Shown here: positions 1 to 11,669 of the stretch, one piece after another
Numbering within the stretch: position 1 is the stretch's first letter
How the letters are laid out: the number at the start of each line of letters is the position of its first letter
NCBI GenBank assembly: GCA_001574975.1
Contig: KQ965741.1
Span: forward strand, 248,001-312,000
Reading direction: 5' to 3'
Origin: Gonapodya prolifera JEL478
Lineage: Eukaryota; Monoblepharomycota; Monoblepharidomycetes; Monoblepharidales; Gonapodyaceae
DNA: 64,000 bases
Made by a program: the position numbers and the translations under genes
The notes under the pieces: generated by a model
What the model was told of the DNA's origin: nothing
Databases searched by the model: none
Seen by the model: the letters and a program-made list of their open reading frames with translations, nothing else

Positions 1-85
1 AAGACTTGCTATTCCTAAGGACGCTGTTATTGTAAACCACATACCCTGATGCTGAACGTTACTTTATTATCGCCAGTCATTATTG

Positions 86-1651
86 TTACTCTAATAGATG
101 CCGGCGTATGAGATTTGCAACAAATGTTCCATCTACGCTGATATCAGGAGCGTGAAATCGAGGTCCAAGGTTTGGCCAATAGGACAGTGACAGCACATTC
201 ATATCGACTTCCTCGTCGAACCAGATGCCAAAATGGTTGTGACCCACAGTAACGGCTGTCGCGTAAAAATCATAAGCAAAGTCTTGAAGGTTGATTGTCA
301 CAGGTGTAAATGATTCGTAATCAACTTGTTAAAGATTAACATGTCTTACGTTGAGGCGAGAATATCTCGAGAACGAGGGATTTTGGCGTCGGAGGCATCC
401 AAATTTGATGTGTGAGGCCGTTCCCGTGCACACCAAGGATAACCGTTGCATTGTACGCCAACGCAACTTGCTTTTCCACAGTGAATTTGTCCATTTCCGC
501 ATATGTGAAAGTGCACACCCCTTCCTGCTCCAATGCTCGCATTCCCTCAATCAAACGAGCATTTGATATTGTATCAAGAGATCTCCGGCCCCAGTTCTGT
601 CGCGATATGTAAAGAACGTTTGGAATTTCTGGCCGACGTGGTATGGTGCCGACGAGATTCTTGAGGACCCGCTCACGAAGGGTTCTCCAGTGGTCAAGAC
701 CAACCGGTAGGTCCAATACCGACCCAAGCGTCTTTCCCCACATGTTTCCCTTAAAGCTTATGATGTGATATGAGTACTTTGAGCATTCTGATTCAGTGTG
801 CGATCAATGAAAGAAAAACTCACTTCTCATTTGTGGACCCCCGGTCCAATACTGCAACAGTCGTCAAGATAAGAGGCTTATTTAAGCTTTTTAAAAGTTC
901 CCATTTGGTGGACGTCTCTACAGGGGCCCATGGAAAGGCGGCAATCGTAAGCGGTGCATTGAGTTTAGCGGGGTCCAGCCATCGGTCCCCATTGATGTTC
1001 TGTTGTCGGCGACATATTCAGAATGAGCGTTTAATAAAGGTAAAAAGTTCAGACTAACAGGAAGCAGGAAACGCGACGGGAATGGATGACTGGCATCGCT
1101 TGGGGATGTCAAGCAATGTGCGCTCCAGAGCCTCCATGCCCCGGCTATGACCTCAGCCCACCAGTGGTAGTAGTGCTAGAAAATGGGTGTCAACTTCCAC
1201 TTTGCGCCAAGCTGCTGCTTTGTCCCAACCCAACCGTTGTGAACTGATCCGTGTCGTAAAGAATGATTGTGGACCCATCAAGGGTGATGGGCAAGCGACG
1301 AAACAAGGCGATTGCGGCTGTCATGTTGATGTATCGAATTTCATCCCCACGAAGCTGCCGTTGTTCGCCTGGCCTCATGTGCCCAACCTTTGTGAGCACT
1401 CGCTCCAGTGGTTGGATCGGCAGAGATCCTCCATCTTCAAGGACGATGTACATGGTTCCATCGAAGAGGTACAGATTACGAAAAAGTGTGAACCCGGGGG
1501 CATGTGCGAGAACGGATGTGTGCGGGAGTGGGAGTGGGAGTGTCGAATTGAGTGCTTCGCTCAATGTCGATCTCGAGAAGAACCGAATGCAAACCAGAAA
1601 CACCGAGACCAAGGCCAGATATACGCCAAACCGCAGAATCGGTCGAACCAT
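86..1651 (-). CDS. GT61-family glycosyltransferase, type II membrane protein
   Basis: Likely a Golgi-lumen glycosyltransferase of family GT61 (DUF563; the family of EGF O-GlcNAc transferase and plant xylan transferases); donor and acceptor are not readable. The ATG at 1651 starts a short basic N-terminus followed by a signal-anchor helix (GVYLALVSVFLVCI), giving type II topology. An early lumenal segment reads NLYLFDGTMYIVLED. After a short intron (about 1170-1195) an exon carries HYYHWWAEVIAGAWR, matching the conserved H-x-W-x-E region of the family. A further exon carries the hallmark GVHGNGLTHQIWMPP. The last exon (86-301) ends APDISVDGTFVANLIRRHL then TAA. An open frame extends to 1741 but with GTG, not ATG. 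Exon borders around 750-920 are not resolved. Family assignment is firm, substrate unknown. Confidence 0.8.
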
Positions 1652-2007
1652 CAAACCTCGGAATGGTGATGCCGGATGCGGATCGCGCGATCGTACCGAA
1701 TCTGTCTCTTGAAATTTCCCTTGGCAATGTTGGTTCGGCACTAATTGAATACAACTTACGCCTCATTCTAATACGCACATTAATCTCAACAAGCGCAACA
1801 AGATCGAAAGCTGCACACTCTAAATAAAATTCCAATCGCAGTCTGAGGGCGGTGCAGTCATTGTGAGGAAGAATAGGTGTGCGATCACAATCGAGTGAAG
1901 GATTTGCAACATGGTCTTTTCTTCGGGCAGTGAAGACCAAAAATTCTGAGTTGGGAAGAGACATTCCTTCTGTTACATACATTACATACAAGTTACTAAA
2001 ACACACT

Positions 2008-4174
2008 TCAGTGTGCCTTGTCGACCACTTTCATACATTCAATAACCCATTCTTCAAATCCGCGACGCCCCACCACCTGAACACCAATCGGAACATTGAG
2101 GAAGGTGTCGAATTCGTTTCAAATATGTCGTACACCACTTGCTCCAACCGGTGTCGTGCGACATACTTCTCCGTGGGCTTGTCCGCCGGAGTAATAGTCG
2201 TGATCGCAACGATACCGACAGGCAAGTACAGGAGGTTGAAGGCCATGGTGTAGGAGCCAGCCGCTACCGCGTCAAAGCTCCGGTCGTGGGGATAGCTTGG
2301 AAGACCAATCACAGGTGCGATGATGAAGTCGAGGTTGCTGTCCCTGGAACTTCTCTTTGAGGACTTCTCGCTCGACGACTTTGGGCCAGAGCTCGCCCGC
2401 ATCGGGGTTCGGACGGGAGTGAACAAAGTGTGGCGCGAGCGAGGGTGTGACGCCCTCTCCTCCTGTGCGAACATGAACGTGAACCAACAATAAGCTTTGT
2501 TCACCGACATAACGCTGATTGTTGCATTAGCCACAAACTTTTCTTCACAATCTCAACAACGCTGTCCTTGTAGCAGTCTATGAAGAAGAGCTGACGGAAG
2601 CCCCTCAATATGTGTGCTTTGGCAGTCGAAAATATTGCGGACTTATTGTCAACTCCATCAACTGGCAACCAGATTTGAAATCGACTTCCACCGCCATATG
2701 ACCGGCCTTCTCCAGCCCCGCGACTACAGATCGGATGGCGCGTTCCACGGGTCCGACAGGCTTGCGGATGCCGTTGTCCAGAATGTAGCCCACGCGGAGC
2801 TTCTTCGGGAGTTCGGGCTTGACGCATTGCCTCTGAATGACGTTGACTTCATCGTGAAGACTCGTCAGACAAAGGTGGCAGGGCGGGGAAGTGCAGTCAT
2901 TACTCACGGTCAATTCGCCAGCCTTCTATGTCGTATTGAACCAGCGTGTAGAGCTCAATGTCGTCGACAGATCGGGCGATCGGTCCGTTCACGGGCAAGA
3001 CGGCGTCCGGTGCGCCAATGAAAGGTACCTTGCTCCCATTGTATGCGAACCGCCTCGTGGAAGGTTTCAAGCTGTACTACGGGAACAATCGATTGTGTGA
3101 TCAGTCAGTGAGTTGCGGAAGAGTGGTGCGGTGGGTCCACCAATGAACAATGCTAACCAAGCCGTTGATAGAGCTCGGCACCCGAATGGAGCCAATCTTG
3201 TATTGGAAAATAAATTGAAAGAAGCGGTGAACCTGAGTGGGTTGCACAGACAACAGACGTTGTAAGATCCCGCTCACCCCGAGTGGACTTGACCCCACGG
3301 CGATCAAGCAACCCTCCCCTGAGGTACTTCCTCCAGGAACAGCCTTGAGGTTGAAAGGGTTGAGTGTCTTTCCCCACACGACGTTGTTGGTCTCAAAACT
3401 TATGAGAGCACTTGGCCCTGATGGAACAAGTGCTCGTTGGCCAGCATCCCCGTTTGAAATGCGATCACACGTACCGTTGGTCTTGCAGAATATAAGTTCA
3501 AGGGACCTTCCCTTGCCCACTCGACGAAACCCCAAGTCACAAACGTTCCTTTCATGGCGTGCTCCTCTGGAGAGACGGCATGTCAAGACACAGGCAATGC
3601 AAAAACAAAGCTTTAAGCACACCCACCTTTTATGGAAATGGGAAGGTCGTGCAAAGGACCCAACGTCTTCCTGCCAGTCGCCTTGAAGTAGTCGTCGCAC
3701 TCCTGAGCTCTTTTCAAGGCTTGGTCAAAGAGCACTTCAGTGATACAACAGAGGTATTGTTGCGCCACGGAGGCGCGATGGCACAGCTCCCGCGTGACTT
3801 CGACGGATGTGAGCGATCCAGACGCCATGAGACGGACGAGCTTGTGGAGAGAAAGCGAGACGTGCGAAACATGTAAGAGGGGGACGACAGAGGCAGTATG
3901 GAATGGGCCGGTACACCCACCTCAGCCGCGGTTTTCCCTGTTATTTCAAGCTCTCGTGGCGAGAGGTGGGTGGGGATTTGGTGGATGACGTCCAAGTCTG
4001 TGGCCTCCGCGAGAACGGCTGAAGGAATCTTCCACTCCACGGGGATCCTAGAATCACGGTGGTCCTGTTGAATCTGGTGATGGGCAGAAGATTAGAGCGA
4101 CGGTGGTGAAAGAGCCTGCCGTCGAGCTGTGCCGCACTCACCTTCTTGACAAACAATTGCCAGTCCTCGGTCAT
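2008..4174 (-). CDS. Amidase-signature family hydrolase (fungal acetamidase-like), with unusual features
   Basis: Ser-cisSer-Lys amidase that would hydrolyse small amides. Start is ATG at 4174 (MTEDWQLFVKK). In order: the N-terminal RIPVEWKIPSAVL segment, GPLHDLPISIKG (catalytic Lys), NVVWGKTLNPFN, GGSTSGEGCLIA (cis-Ser loop, normally GGSSGGE), SIRVPSSINGL (nucleophile Ser), then VNGPIARSVDDIELYT and C-terminal VPIGVQVVGRRGFEEWVIECMK, ending TGA at 2008. Two oddities. After the best intron, SSPLG joins directly to IGSIR, so the usual VGTD before IGGS is missing. Near 2105-2125 the frame changes between YDIFET and LNVPIGV with no room for an intron, implying a one-base shift or sequence error. 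Most of the protein is well conserved, so decay, if real, is recent. Confidence 0.75.
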
Positions 4175-4460
4175 CGTCAGTGTTTCGTTGTAAGGCTGGG
4201 GTTATCTCTCGCAGCTCGCTCGGGTCTGCATCGGAGAAGCATCAGTACATATATAAAGAACAGGTTCGTGCCTGCAGGTTCGGGAGATTGCCGGATCCGT
4301 GTTGATCGCCCGGATGAACGGAAAATTCGGGTTGTCCTTTCTGGGAGACGCGCCGGAGCACCACCGCCATCGGAGCAAAGGATGAGACTACCGCCAAGCG
4401 ACGTTACCCTAGACGGAGCATCCCAACCCTGGGTGTCAGTCTCGTATTCTTAAAAGAATT

Positions 4461-4585
4461 GACTTCAGGCTACTTAGACACATTGCAATGCAAGATATGT
4501 ACTGAAGTCTGACCTCAACCCACTGAAGTCACCCTTATACTGAATGCTGACCTAAATACATACATTGAAGTCCGCACAAGAGTGA
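4461..4585 (+). repeat. Left arm: about five degenerate ~20-bp subrepeats
   Basis: Recurring units of the form ACTGAAGTCTGACCT (for example near 4500, 4525, 4545 and 4566) with drifting spacers. The array is inverted relative to the one at 6238-6400. Confidence 0.6.
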
Positions 4586-6237
4586 GGCCCTTTTTGCGAA
4601 GCTGGGTTAATACGTGTCCCCAGGGAATGTCTGCAGGCAAGACTCTTTGTACGTTCACGAAAAGTGAAGGCAGACGTTAAAGTACGAGACATGAGTGGGT
4701 CTCCCACCCCGTACCGTCACAGACCTCATTGCAGCCACGAAACAAAGAACGGTTTCCCTTCCAAGATTGATGCTGTTCTTTACTCGTATAGCGACCATAT
4801 TGCGCCAGCGGATACGTGACACTCGGCCAAGCGTCGGAGTGTGGAGCTTCTCGTCCCGTCTGAGGACGCATCAAAGCTCGAAGATTTCAGCAGCACAGTG
4901 TGATAAGTATGATAGGCGAGAAGGTGGGGAGAGTGTGCCATCCGTGGCCAATGAGCAGTCCTCGCAGATGTTGGAGGAGGGAGCAAACTAAGCACGCGGG
5001 GATCACGTTCCTCCACGAGTGGATCAGTAGGAGATTGCAAGTTTATGTACTACTTGTGGGCTCGGAATGTGTCTCCGTGCGTCTTCGATATTATTGGTTG
5101 AACCCAACGAATTTGGGGCAGCACAAGCGGATACTCAGTGCACGATAACGAATATAAAACGAAGAATGGAGAGGGAGCACGTCAAGCAGTTCCGGAAAGC
5201 TTCCTATATTTGAATCTCTGATACACCCCAACTTCAAAGCTACCGTCTACAAGCTGCGAGCTGTCAGCCGCCACCGTCTCACCCAAAAGGTAACACGGCA
5301 GCGTTTCCAGGGTGCGCGACAAGGACGCCGCTCACAAAAGCACCCCACGCACGGGAAGCTCACCTCCGCTCACAAACCAGTCGGGGAGTCAAACGGCGAG
5401 CGCCGAACCGAGCCGATGCGTTGAAGCAGCTTCGCGACAGAGTCCTTCCGGGAAGATGCGCTCACATACCGAGGAAAAGACTCGGAGACTTGGCCAGTCG
5501 ATGAGGAGAGGCAAGTGATTCGCGCCGTGGGTGCTCTTTCCCTGCGCTTGTGGAAAGGGGGCCTCCACCACGCGGGGTGGGCGCCCAAGCGACCATGAGA
5601 CTGAGCCGTCACCCTGTCTACGCGTCGTTGGACTCCGGCCCACGTAGACGTGGTGAGGCTCCCCGTTTTCTCTGACTGATCTTCGCCTCGCGAAGCTTGG
5701 GAAGGGATGAAACCGGGGCTCTTGTTGGGAGGTGTGCCAGGGTAATTGTTGGTTGACAATTGACGCACGGACCAGGTCATGGATGGACTGGATATTATTT
5801 TCAACAAGATACTGAATTCTGACATTTAAGGGTTCCCGAAGTTTTCGTTGCGTTAGTGTCGAGTGCTGTATGAACTATGGCAAGTCCGGCGTAATCGCAA
5901 TACCCACAGGCTATTCTTTTGTGCCCTCCCAGCATCCGTGTGGGTGTGACCCGGCAAGTCACTTAAAGTTGGGAAAAAATAATGCTACACAAGTACACGT
6001 CTCTGAGCCCTTCCCTCTACACTGTACACTGAAGAGCTTCTGTGGTTTTGTATGGTACAAGTTCTCACGAGCTGGTGTTCGTTCTACGTGTTCGTTCTAT
6101 GCGTGCTCGCTCGTTCGTTCGTTCTACATAATCTCCTTCTCCACGATTTTGGTACAACTAACTAGTTCGCAAAACATTTTGGAAGAATGCTCCGTTACAG
6201 TAAAATACCGCTGCTCTCCGCATTTCTTGGATACGGA

Positions 6238-6400
6238 GGTCAGACTTGGTGTTCGTGGGTCTGAGTTCAGTGTCCGGAAGTCAGACGTCAGTGAGGCGCG
6301 TCAGACTTTTATGTAGTTAGGTCAGACTTCAGTACATTGGTCAGACTTCAATGTGTCGAGGTCAGACTTCAGGAAAAGGGTCGGGTCAGATCAGAGTTGA
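6238..6400 (-). repeat. Right arm: about eight ~20-bp subrepeats
   Basis: Units of GGTCAGACTTCAGT repeat every 19-22 bases, with the clearest copies at 6319-6375 and more diverged ones upstream. It is the mirror of the left arm at 4461-4585. Confidence 0.65.
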
Positions 6401-6564
6401 GTGTTTTGGTTATTTTTTACTGCGACGTGCGACGGCGATCAGGAAGGGATAGTGCGTGTGTACCTCTACATCCAACTGACGGGGTTACAACCGACATTAC
6501 AAATAAGTTATATACATTCTAAATTTACTCAATCCACAGCGTCAGTGTTGAAGTCCAAGTCCGT

Positions 6565-7878
6565 CTAGAGCACGACCGCGCCTACCACAAGAAGCGGCAG
6601 TAGCAGCACGGGGTCGCGCCGGAATGGTGCTCCTGTCCCTGTCCCGGGACGAGCGAGAGCGGCGGCAGCGCCAGGCTTTCCGGCCAATCCTCCCGAAGCA
6701 GAAGGAGCGGAGGCGGTTTGTGTTGGTGCTGGTGCGGTGCCCGCGCGTGCGGCCGTGGGTGATGTCGTTGGTGCTCCTGCTCCTGTTGCTGTGGAGACGG
6801 CGACAGATGCAGTCGCAGCTGCACAGTTGGAAGGCAGGGTCGTCGTAGGCGGCGACAGACCAGCGCACTGTGTCGCGGAGCCCAAGGAGAGACACCCGGC
6901 CCGCGGGGAGAAGCGGTCTGGTTGGAGGCACGCGGCGGGAACGGAGCCGCTGCATGTGTACAACCCGGTCCCACCCGCGCTGGTCTGGTTGGCGAGGAAG
7001 CAGTCCTGAAGCGAGGATGGCAGAGCGCTGTCGACGTTTCCGGAGAGGTTGTTGCCGGCGAGGTTGAGCCAGGTCAGGGTCGTGGTGGCGCGCAGATCGG
7101 TCGGGAGCGGGCCCGAGAGCCGGTTGTGGTCGAGCGAGAGCGCGCGCAGCTTTGTGGCGCCTGTGAGGGAAGGTAGGGGTCCCGAGAGGCGGTTGTAGGA
7201 GAGGTAGATTGCGTCGAGCTTTTTGAGCGCCGAGAGCGCAGGTACGGGGCCCTCGAGCGCGTTGAGGCCCATGTCGACGCTGTACAGGTCGGGCATGCCG
7301 GACAGGTCCGGGATGGTGCCTTCGAGGCGGTTGTAGTTGAGGTCCAAGTCTGTAATTTTGGCGAGCGCGACGAGCTGGGTCGGGATGGAGCCCGAGAGCT
7401 GGTTGCTGCTGAGGTCGAGGAACTCGAGGGTGGCGAGTTGCCCGATTTCCGCCGGAATGGACCCGTTGAGTTTGTTACCGTCCAGCTCGAGGCGTTTGAG
7501 CGCCGTGAGCGAGCCGATGGAGGGCGGTATGGGGCCCGAGAGTTTGAGCGAGGACGCGACAAGGCGGGTGATGCGCCCGTTCGTGCAGAAGAAGCGCGGC
7601 GGGTAGAAGAGAAACTCGGATGGGCCCGCGTAGCAGCAGGAGCCGCGCGGCCAGGAGACGTTTGCGCTGGATTGGTCAAAGAGCTGCTCAACGAAGGCGC
7701 AGTCTTGAGAGGGGGAGTACTGCGCGCTGAGGAGGGTGGGAGCGAGGGGGTGAGTGAGTTGGGTGAGGGAGCGTGGGCAGTCGGACGGGATGGGAACTCA
7801 CGAGGCGGAGAGGGGAGCGAGCAGCAGGACGACGGCGATCGCGAGGACTGCGCGCGGGGGAGAGGGATTGCGCGGCAT
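6565..7878 (-). CDS. Secreted leucine-rich-repeat protein with C-terminal hydrophobic (GPI-like) tail
   Basis: ATG at 7878 begins a signal peptide (AVLAIAVVLLLAPLSAS). A 75-bp intron (7727-7801, GTGAGT...CAG) follows. The mature N-terminus (QYSPSQDCAFVEQLFDQSS, then a Cys pair in GSCCY and FFCTNGRIT) is the cysteine-bearing cap typical of extracellular plant/fungal LRR proteins. Then come about six LRRs of the plant-like LxGxIP type, such as LKLSGPIPPSIGSL, NKLNGSIPAEIGQL, NQLSGSIPTQLVAL, NRLEGTIPDLSGM and NNLSGNVDSAL. After the repeats is a ~100-residue Ala/Thr/Ser/Pro-rich stalk, probably O-glycosylated, and a terminal hydrophobic stretch (DPVLLLPLLVVGAVVL) fitting a GPI signal or membrane anchor. 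No kinase domain. Likely cell-surface adhesion or recognition; ligand unknown. Confidence 0.8.
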
Positions 7879-9029
7879 TGCGGCAGTCCAGTGAGTCGGG
7901 TGAGTCGGAGAAGGTGGCTCGTATTGTGTACAACCGCTGGGGCCGCATGGCCGCAGGGGAGGCACCAAAGATGCCCATTTTCCGGCAAAGGGCGAAAGCG
8001 TATGTAAAAGTAAGTTTCAAATTATTAACATTGCTGCCTCTGCTGTGGCTGGCAATCACCGGGTATTGTCTGGCACGCAAGAGCGCGGGTGGCATTTCCA
8101 AAGTAAGGCTCGCGCTGAAGTCGCACCGGGACCACTCCAGCACCGCAACGCTTTCGCCTAATGCGGGCACGTCTACGCTCAATTGCATTGTCCAGGGGGA
8201 TACAGAATTCCTCGTGCCGGTCTCTTTTCCAGAAATTCATGGGACTCCCACCTGTCGTATGTTTGAAAAAACCTGAAGCATGTCGCAAGCCTTTTACTCC
8301 CGAGGTTCAAACTGTATTGCGACGTACGGAACTAGACGTTAGTCCCAGAAACTCATGGAATGGACTTTTTGGAGAACATAGGAAGGTGAGTTTCCGGGAT
8401 AGTAGACAGCACGCTAATTGGATCGAGGGATAAAGGGATCAGTGAACATGGGGAAGTAAGCTGCTTTATACAAAGTCACAGGTTTACTTTTACTTTACTT
8501 TCATTTGTAACTACATTATTTGGCTGGCAAATCCAAATCCACACGTCCCCAAATTCGAAGCGTCAATCCGTCGCAGTGAGTAATCAACAGCGCGGAGCGT
8601 CGAATCAAGGAAGAACAATCACATTCGCCCCGCCTCTTGGCTGGAATCAATTGCTTGGACGACAGTTCGGTACATATTCGGTTGGTTCCACCCGCGCATC
8701 GTTGGAAGGCGGCAAACCTGGCATTCGAAGCGATCCTTGTTTCACCGATACGCTGTTTCTGTGTGTTTTTGCGTGGTCGTGTTTGATCACAGAGGGTTCT
8801 GCATTTATGGAGGTTCGCTGACCCTCAATCCTGTCCTCCAGCTCCCATCCTTCCCATTCGAATATAAGAGCATCGCATGTCCCAAATTTCTGACTTTCCC
8901 CCGCCACTCAATCTCGTCACGCATGAGAATACCGGGTGAGCAGGTCCAGACTTCAACACATCGTTTCAAGTTTGACCTGATCCATGTCACAATGCTCGCT
9001 CCTCCCTCTACTTTGCCTTTGCAGCGCTT
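7879..9029. other. No gene recognised
   Basis: Upstream of the LRR gene on the opposite strand. A possible short first exon on the plus strand (ATG at 7971, strong AAA|GTAAGT donor at about 8008) has no downstream exon I can support. The remaining frames (8025-8440 and 8576-9150) have no recognisable protein. A T/A-rich run of TTTACTTT repeats lies near 8485-8510. Confidence 0.4.
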
Positions 9030-9945
9030 ATCCCTCATCGGCACAGGAGTACGCTCCTCCCCTTTCTTCCCCCTTTCACCCACGTTTGGTCGGCAAAGGA
9101 GCTCAGTTCCTCCCCTTTCTTCCCCTTGCAGCACGAAATTTACGTAATTTACCGGCATAGGAGCTCTCTCCTACCCTTTTTATTCCCCTTGCAGTTATTA
9201 TCGTCGTTTATCGGCACAGGAGTACGCTCCTCCCCTTTCTTCCCCTTTGCATAACACATCTCTTGTCGCTTTTGGAGGCCCTCTCTTCTTCCCGCTTACA
9301 CGGACGTTTGCTCAGCATAGGAGCTCGGCTCCTCCCCTTTCTTCCCTCTCAGCACGTATCGTTTATCGGCACAGGATCTCGATCCTCCCCCTTCTTTCCC
9401 CCTTTGCAGCATCCTTCTTCGGAACAGGAGCTCAACTACTCCCCCTTGTTCCCCTTCCATCACCTATTGTTTATCGGCATAGGAGCTTGCTCCTCCCCTT
9501 TCTACCCCGTTACAGTTAACATCGGCGATCGGCATAGGAGCTCAGCTCCTCCCCCTTATTCCCCTTTCAGCACATTGCGTTTATCGGCATAGGAGGTTAC
9601 CCCTCCCCTCTCTTCCCCCTTCTTATGCTTATCCTTTATCGGCATAGGAGCTCAGCTCCCCCCCATTCTACCCTTTCACCACGTAACGTTTACCTGCATA
9701 GGAGCTCGCTCCTCCCCATTCTTCCCCGTTGCAGTGACTTTATCGGCATAGGACCTTGCTCCTCCCCCTTCCTTTCCGCCTTACAGCATCGTTCTTCGGC
9801 ACAGGAGCACAGCTCCTCCCCGCTCTTCGCCTATCGCATTATCTTTCGGCATAGGAGCTAAAGCTCCTCCCCTTTTCTTCCCCGTCGGGTCACACTTCCT
9901 TTCGGCGTAGGAGTTGAGCTCCTCCCTTCTCCTCCAAGCAGTGCT
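9030..9945 (+). repeat. Hairpin minisatellite, about 16 units of 50-60 bp
   Basis: Each unit reads roughly ATCGGCATAGGAGCTC, then AGCTCCTCCCC, a C/T-rich stretch (TTTCTTCCCC) and a variable tail often ending GCAGCAC...TTT. The first part folds as a small palindrome (AGGAGCT/AGCTCCT). Arms vary but covary in some units: AGGATCTCGATCCT near 9375 and GGAGCTTGCTCC near 9480 keep pairing. Units start near 9045, 9095, 9152, 9211, 9313, 9366, 9420, 9474, 9529, 9584, 9638, 9692, 9742, 9796, 9847 and 9904. The unit after 9211 is followed by a longer diverged spacer. Open frames across it are low-complexity and not credible genes. Confidence 0.85.
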
Positions 9946-10442
9946 CGGCGTCCAATTGCGTACTATCATCCAGTGGAAGATTCGAGTAGCATTCCTTTCT
10001 GTGAGTATCTATCGGCGGCTGCAGGCCGGTTGAGGAGTTTTCACGAATACCTTACAGCCCTCTCATTGAGTTTACTCCAAGACCCAAATATGACAGCCTT
10101 TTTAAAGTCGTATTGAAGTTCATAACCGGATATCAACCTGAGAATTTCAAACAGATCACACTTTGATGCAACCATTTGTCTCTACTAATACAAAATGATT
10201 ATGAATATAATCGACTATCACTATCACCATTGATTTTTGTGACTTTTAGCCTTTCCCGTCGTCGACACACGGACCTCCGCTCGCTGGAGGTCAACGATGG
10301 TCGCTTCTGTGGGCAGAGGTTCGTTTCCTGGGGGAACCAACTTTTGAGAAAATGAAGACTTGTGGCGCTGCAGTTGAAGGTATCCATTGACTCCACCCTT
10401 CGCACATAAATCTACCCAAATCCAGACCAGCAAACGATACAG

Positions 10443-10700
10443 ATGCAGCCATCGTATGTCAAACCGTCCACGAAGTCCCCGTTCGTCAAGACAGTCAGCG
10501 CTCCCGTCGCCAGTGAGTCGTCCGTCAGTGGGGATCACAGGTCGCAAGCCCCCTCTTCCCCCCTCCCTCCAATCGCCGGCAAAGCCCACGCTCGCAATTC
10601 TGATGATCATAGCTGGGGCCGACGCATCTGCGAACGAAATCGATGAACTGTTCCACGAACACTTTGGGGACTGCTTCCACACGGCTGACTCCATCAGATG
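10443..10700 (+). CDS. Uncertain small gene
   Basis: ATG at 10443 opens MQPSYVKPSTKSPFVKTVSAPVA. In another frame the 3' part reads a protein-like GADASANEIDELFHEHFGDC up to TGA at 10700. A GTGAGT...CACAG segment (10511-10538) would join the two frames in phase, but at 28 bp it is too short for a normal intron. The alternative is an uninterrupted frame from 10387. The minus strand (10224-10694) is also open. No family recognised. Confidence 0.25.
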
Positions 10701-11290
10701 ATACTTAAAGAATACAAACGCGTTAAGGTGGGTGGTGAGGCGACTGTCGAGTTAGTCACATACGTTCTAGCCGCAGAAGGAAGTGGTTACATTTTTGTGT
10801 TTGCATTCTTCTTGAAATTGATCGTCCTCTGCCACAGGCGTGAAGCCGGCCCTGTCTACGAGCGTCGCCCAGCACATCATCGAGCTAGTTAAATTCACAC
10901 AAAATTACTGATTAATTAAATTTATTGTCGACCCATACAGAGCGAAGTCATTTGCACATTAAAAGTCCGGTCCTCCAAAACCCTCTCCCAACAACGTCCA
11001 TTCGACCGCATCCCTCTCTTCTTCTTCGAAAACTCTCAAGAGACACACGTGAGTCAAACCTTGCAGAGTCCTTGAGCTGCTTGAGCCGAGACGCCAAGAC
11101 TTGCTGGAGTCCTGCTTGCCGTAGGATTCACAAAGTTAGCATTAGCATCGTTTGTCATCGCAATTTGTTTATGGTCCATTCGCCTTTCAGCCGCTTCCGG
11201 GCTGCAAGCTTTGCAGCTTTGCAGCCCATCCCGGGCGAGCGGCACTTCCTTACACGTAGCGGAGGTCCAACGTATCCGCAAGCAGGTACC

Positions 11291-11669
11291 ATGTGGGTTA
11301 CCAAGGTGGCCAAGAAGGTTTTCTCCCGATCTCGTGCCGAGGACAACACAGATGATTCCATGATGAGGCGGGTGTCTGTCGGGGTGAGTATGAAAGTGAA
11401 CAAAGGTTTCATTTGTCCAGCAAAGCAGGACGCTTGAACTTGTTTGAACACGAGGACTTATCTGGAGCAGGCGACCCGAAGCCTTCTCTGCAACAACGAA
11501 ATCTCAAAGATCGCTCCAATCCTGACCTACATCTTTTCTTTCATTGCGCACAGGTACGCCGTTGTACGCCATCGACATCGTGTCGGACGTTTGCACATTC
11601 GGTTCAATCGGCATGGTCATCCTGATGAACGCCGAAGGCCCTCTCTCGTCTCGCGGCAGACCGCAGTGA
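11291..11669 (+). CDS. Uncertain small protein (~76 aa), two exons
   Basis: Exon 1 from ATG at 11291 (MWVTKVAKKVFSRSRAED) is basic. An intron ending GCGCACAG at 11551 leads to a second exon reading TPLYAIDIVSDVCTFGSIG, MVILMNAEGPLSS, then TGA at 11669. Joining after KVNKG with a GTTTCA donor keeps frame; the stronger GTGAGT donor upstream does not. No family recognised. The hydrophobic C-terminal half might be a short membrane segment. Confidence 0.3.

Larger units (their letters stand above)
4451..6400. mobile_element. Putative non-autonomous element with inverted, subrepeat-built ends
   Basis: The two ends of this ~1.9-kb block share the same motif in opposite orientation. On the left, GACACATTG, 11 bases, then ATGTACTGAAGTCTGACCT. 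The reverse complement of the right end gives GACACATTG, 11 bases, then the same ATGTACTGAAGTCTGACCT. Both ends are built of ~20-bp subrepeats of TGAAGTCTGACC. The interior has no recognisable transposase; its longest frames (minus strand 5370-5825, Arg/Ser/Pro-rich) resemble no family I know. Subterminal repeat arrays with inverted ends are typical of several DNA-transposon groups, but I cannot assign a superfamily and see no clear target-site duplication. Exact ends are uncertain by tens of bases. Confidence 0.45.

Noticed and set aside
5370-5825. 151-codon minus-strand frame inside the putative element
   Set aside because: Composition is Arg/Ser/Pro-rich, no motif is recognisable and overlapping frames are equally open; not supported as a transposase or other gene.
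7074-7988. 304-codon minus-strand frame with Ser/Arg/Pro repeats
   Set aside because: It is an out-of-phase shadow of the LRR gene, reflecting the LRR codon periodicity.
7438-8007. 189-codon plus-strand frame opposite the LRR gene
   Set aside because: Its Glu/Arg/Gly-rich composition is the antisense of the GC-rich LRR codons; the minus strand has a signal peptide, repeats and a hydrophobic tail.
9030-9945. CRISPR-like array
   Set aside because: Units are degenerate, there are no unique fixed-length spacers, and the host is a eukaryote; it is a minisatellite.
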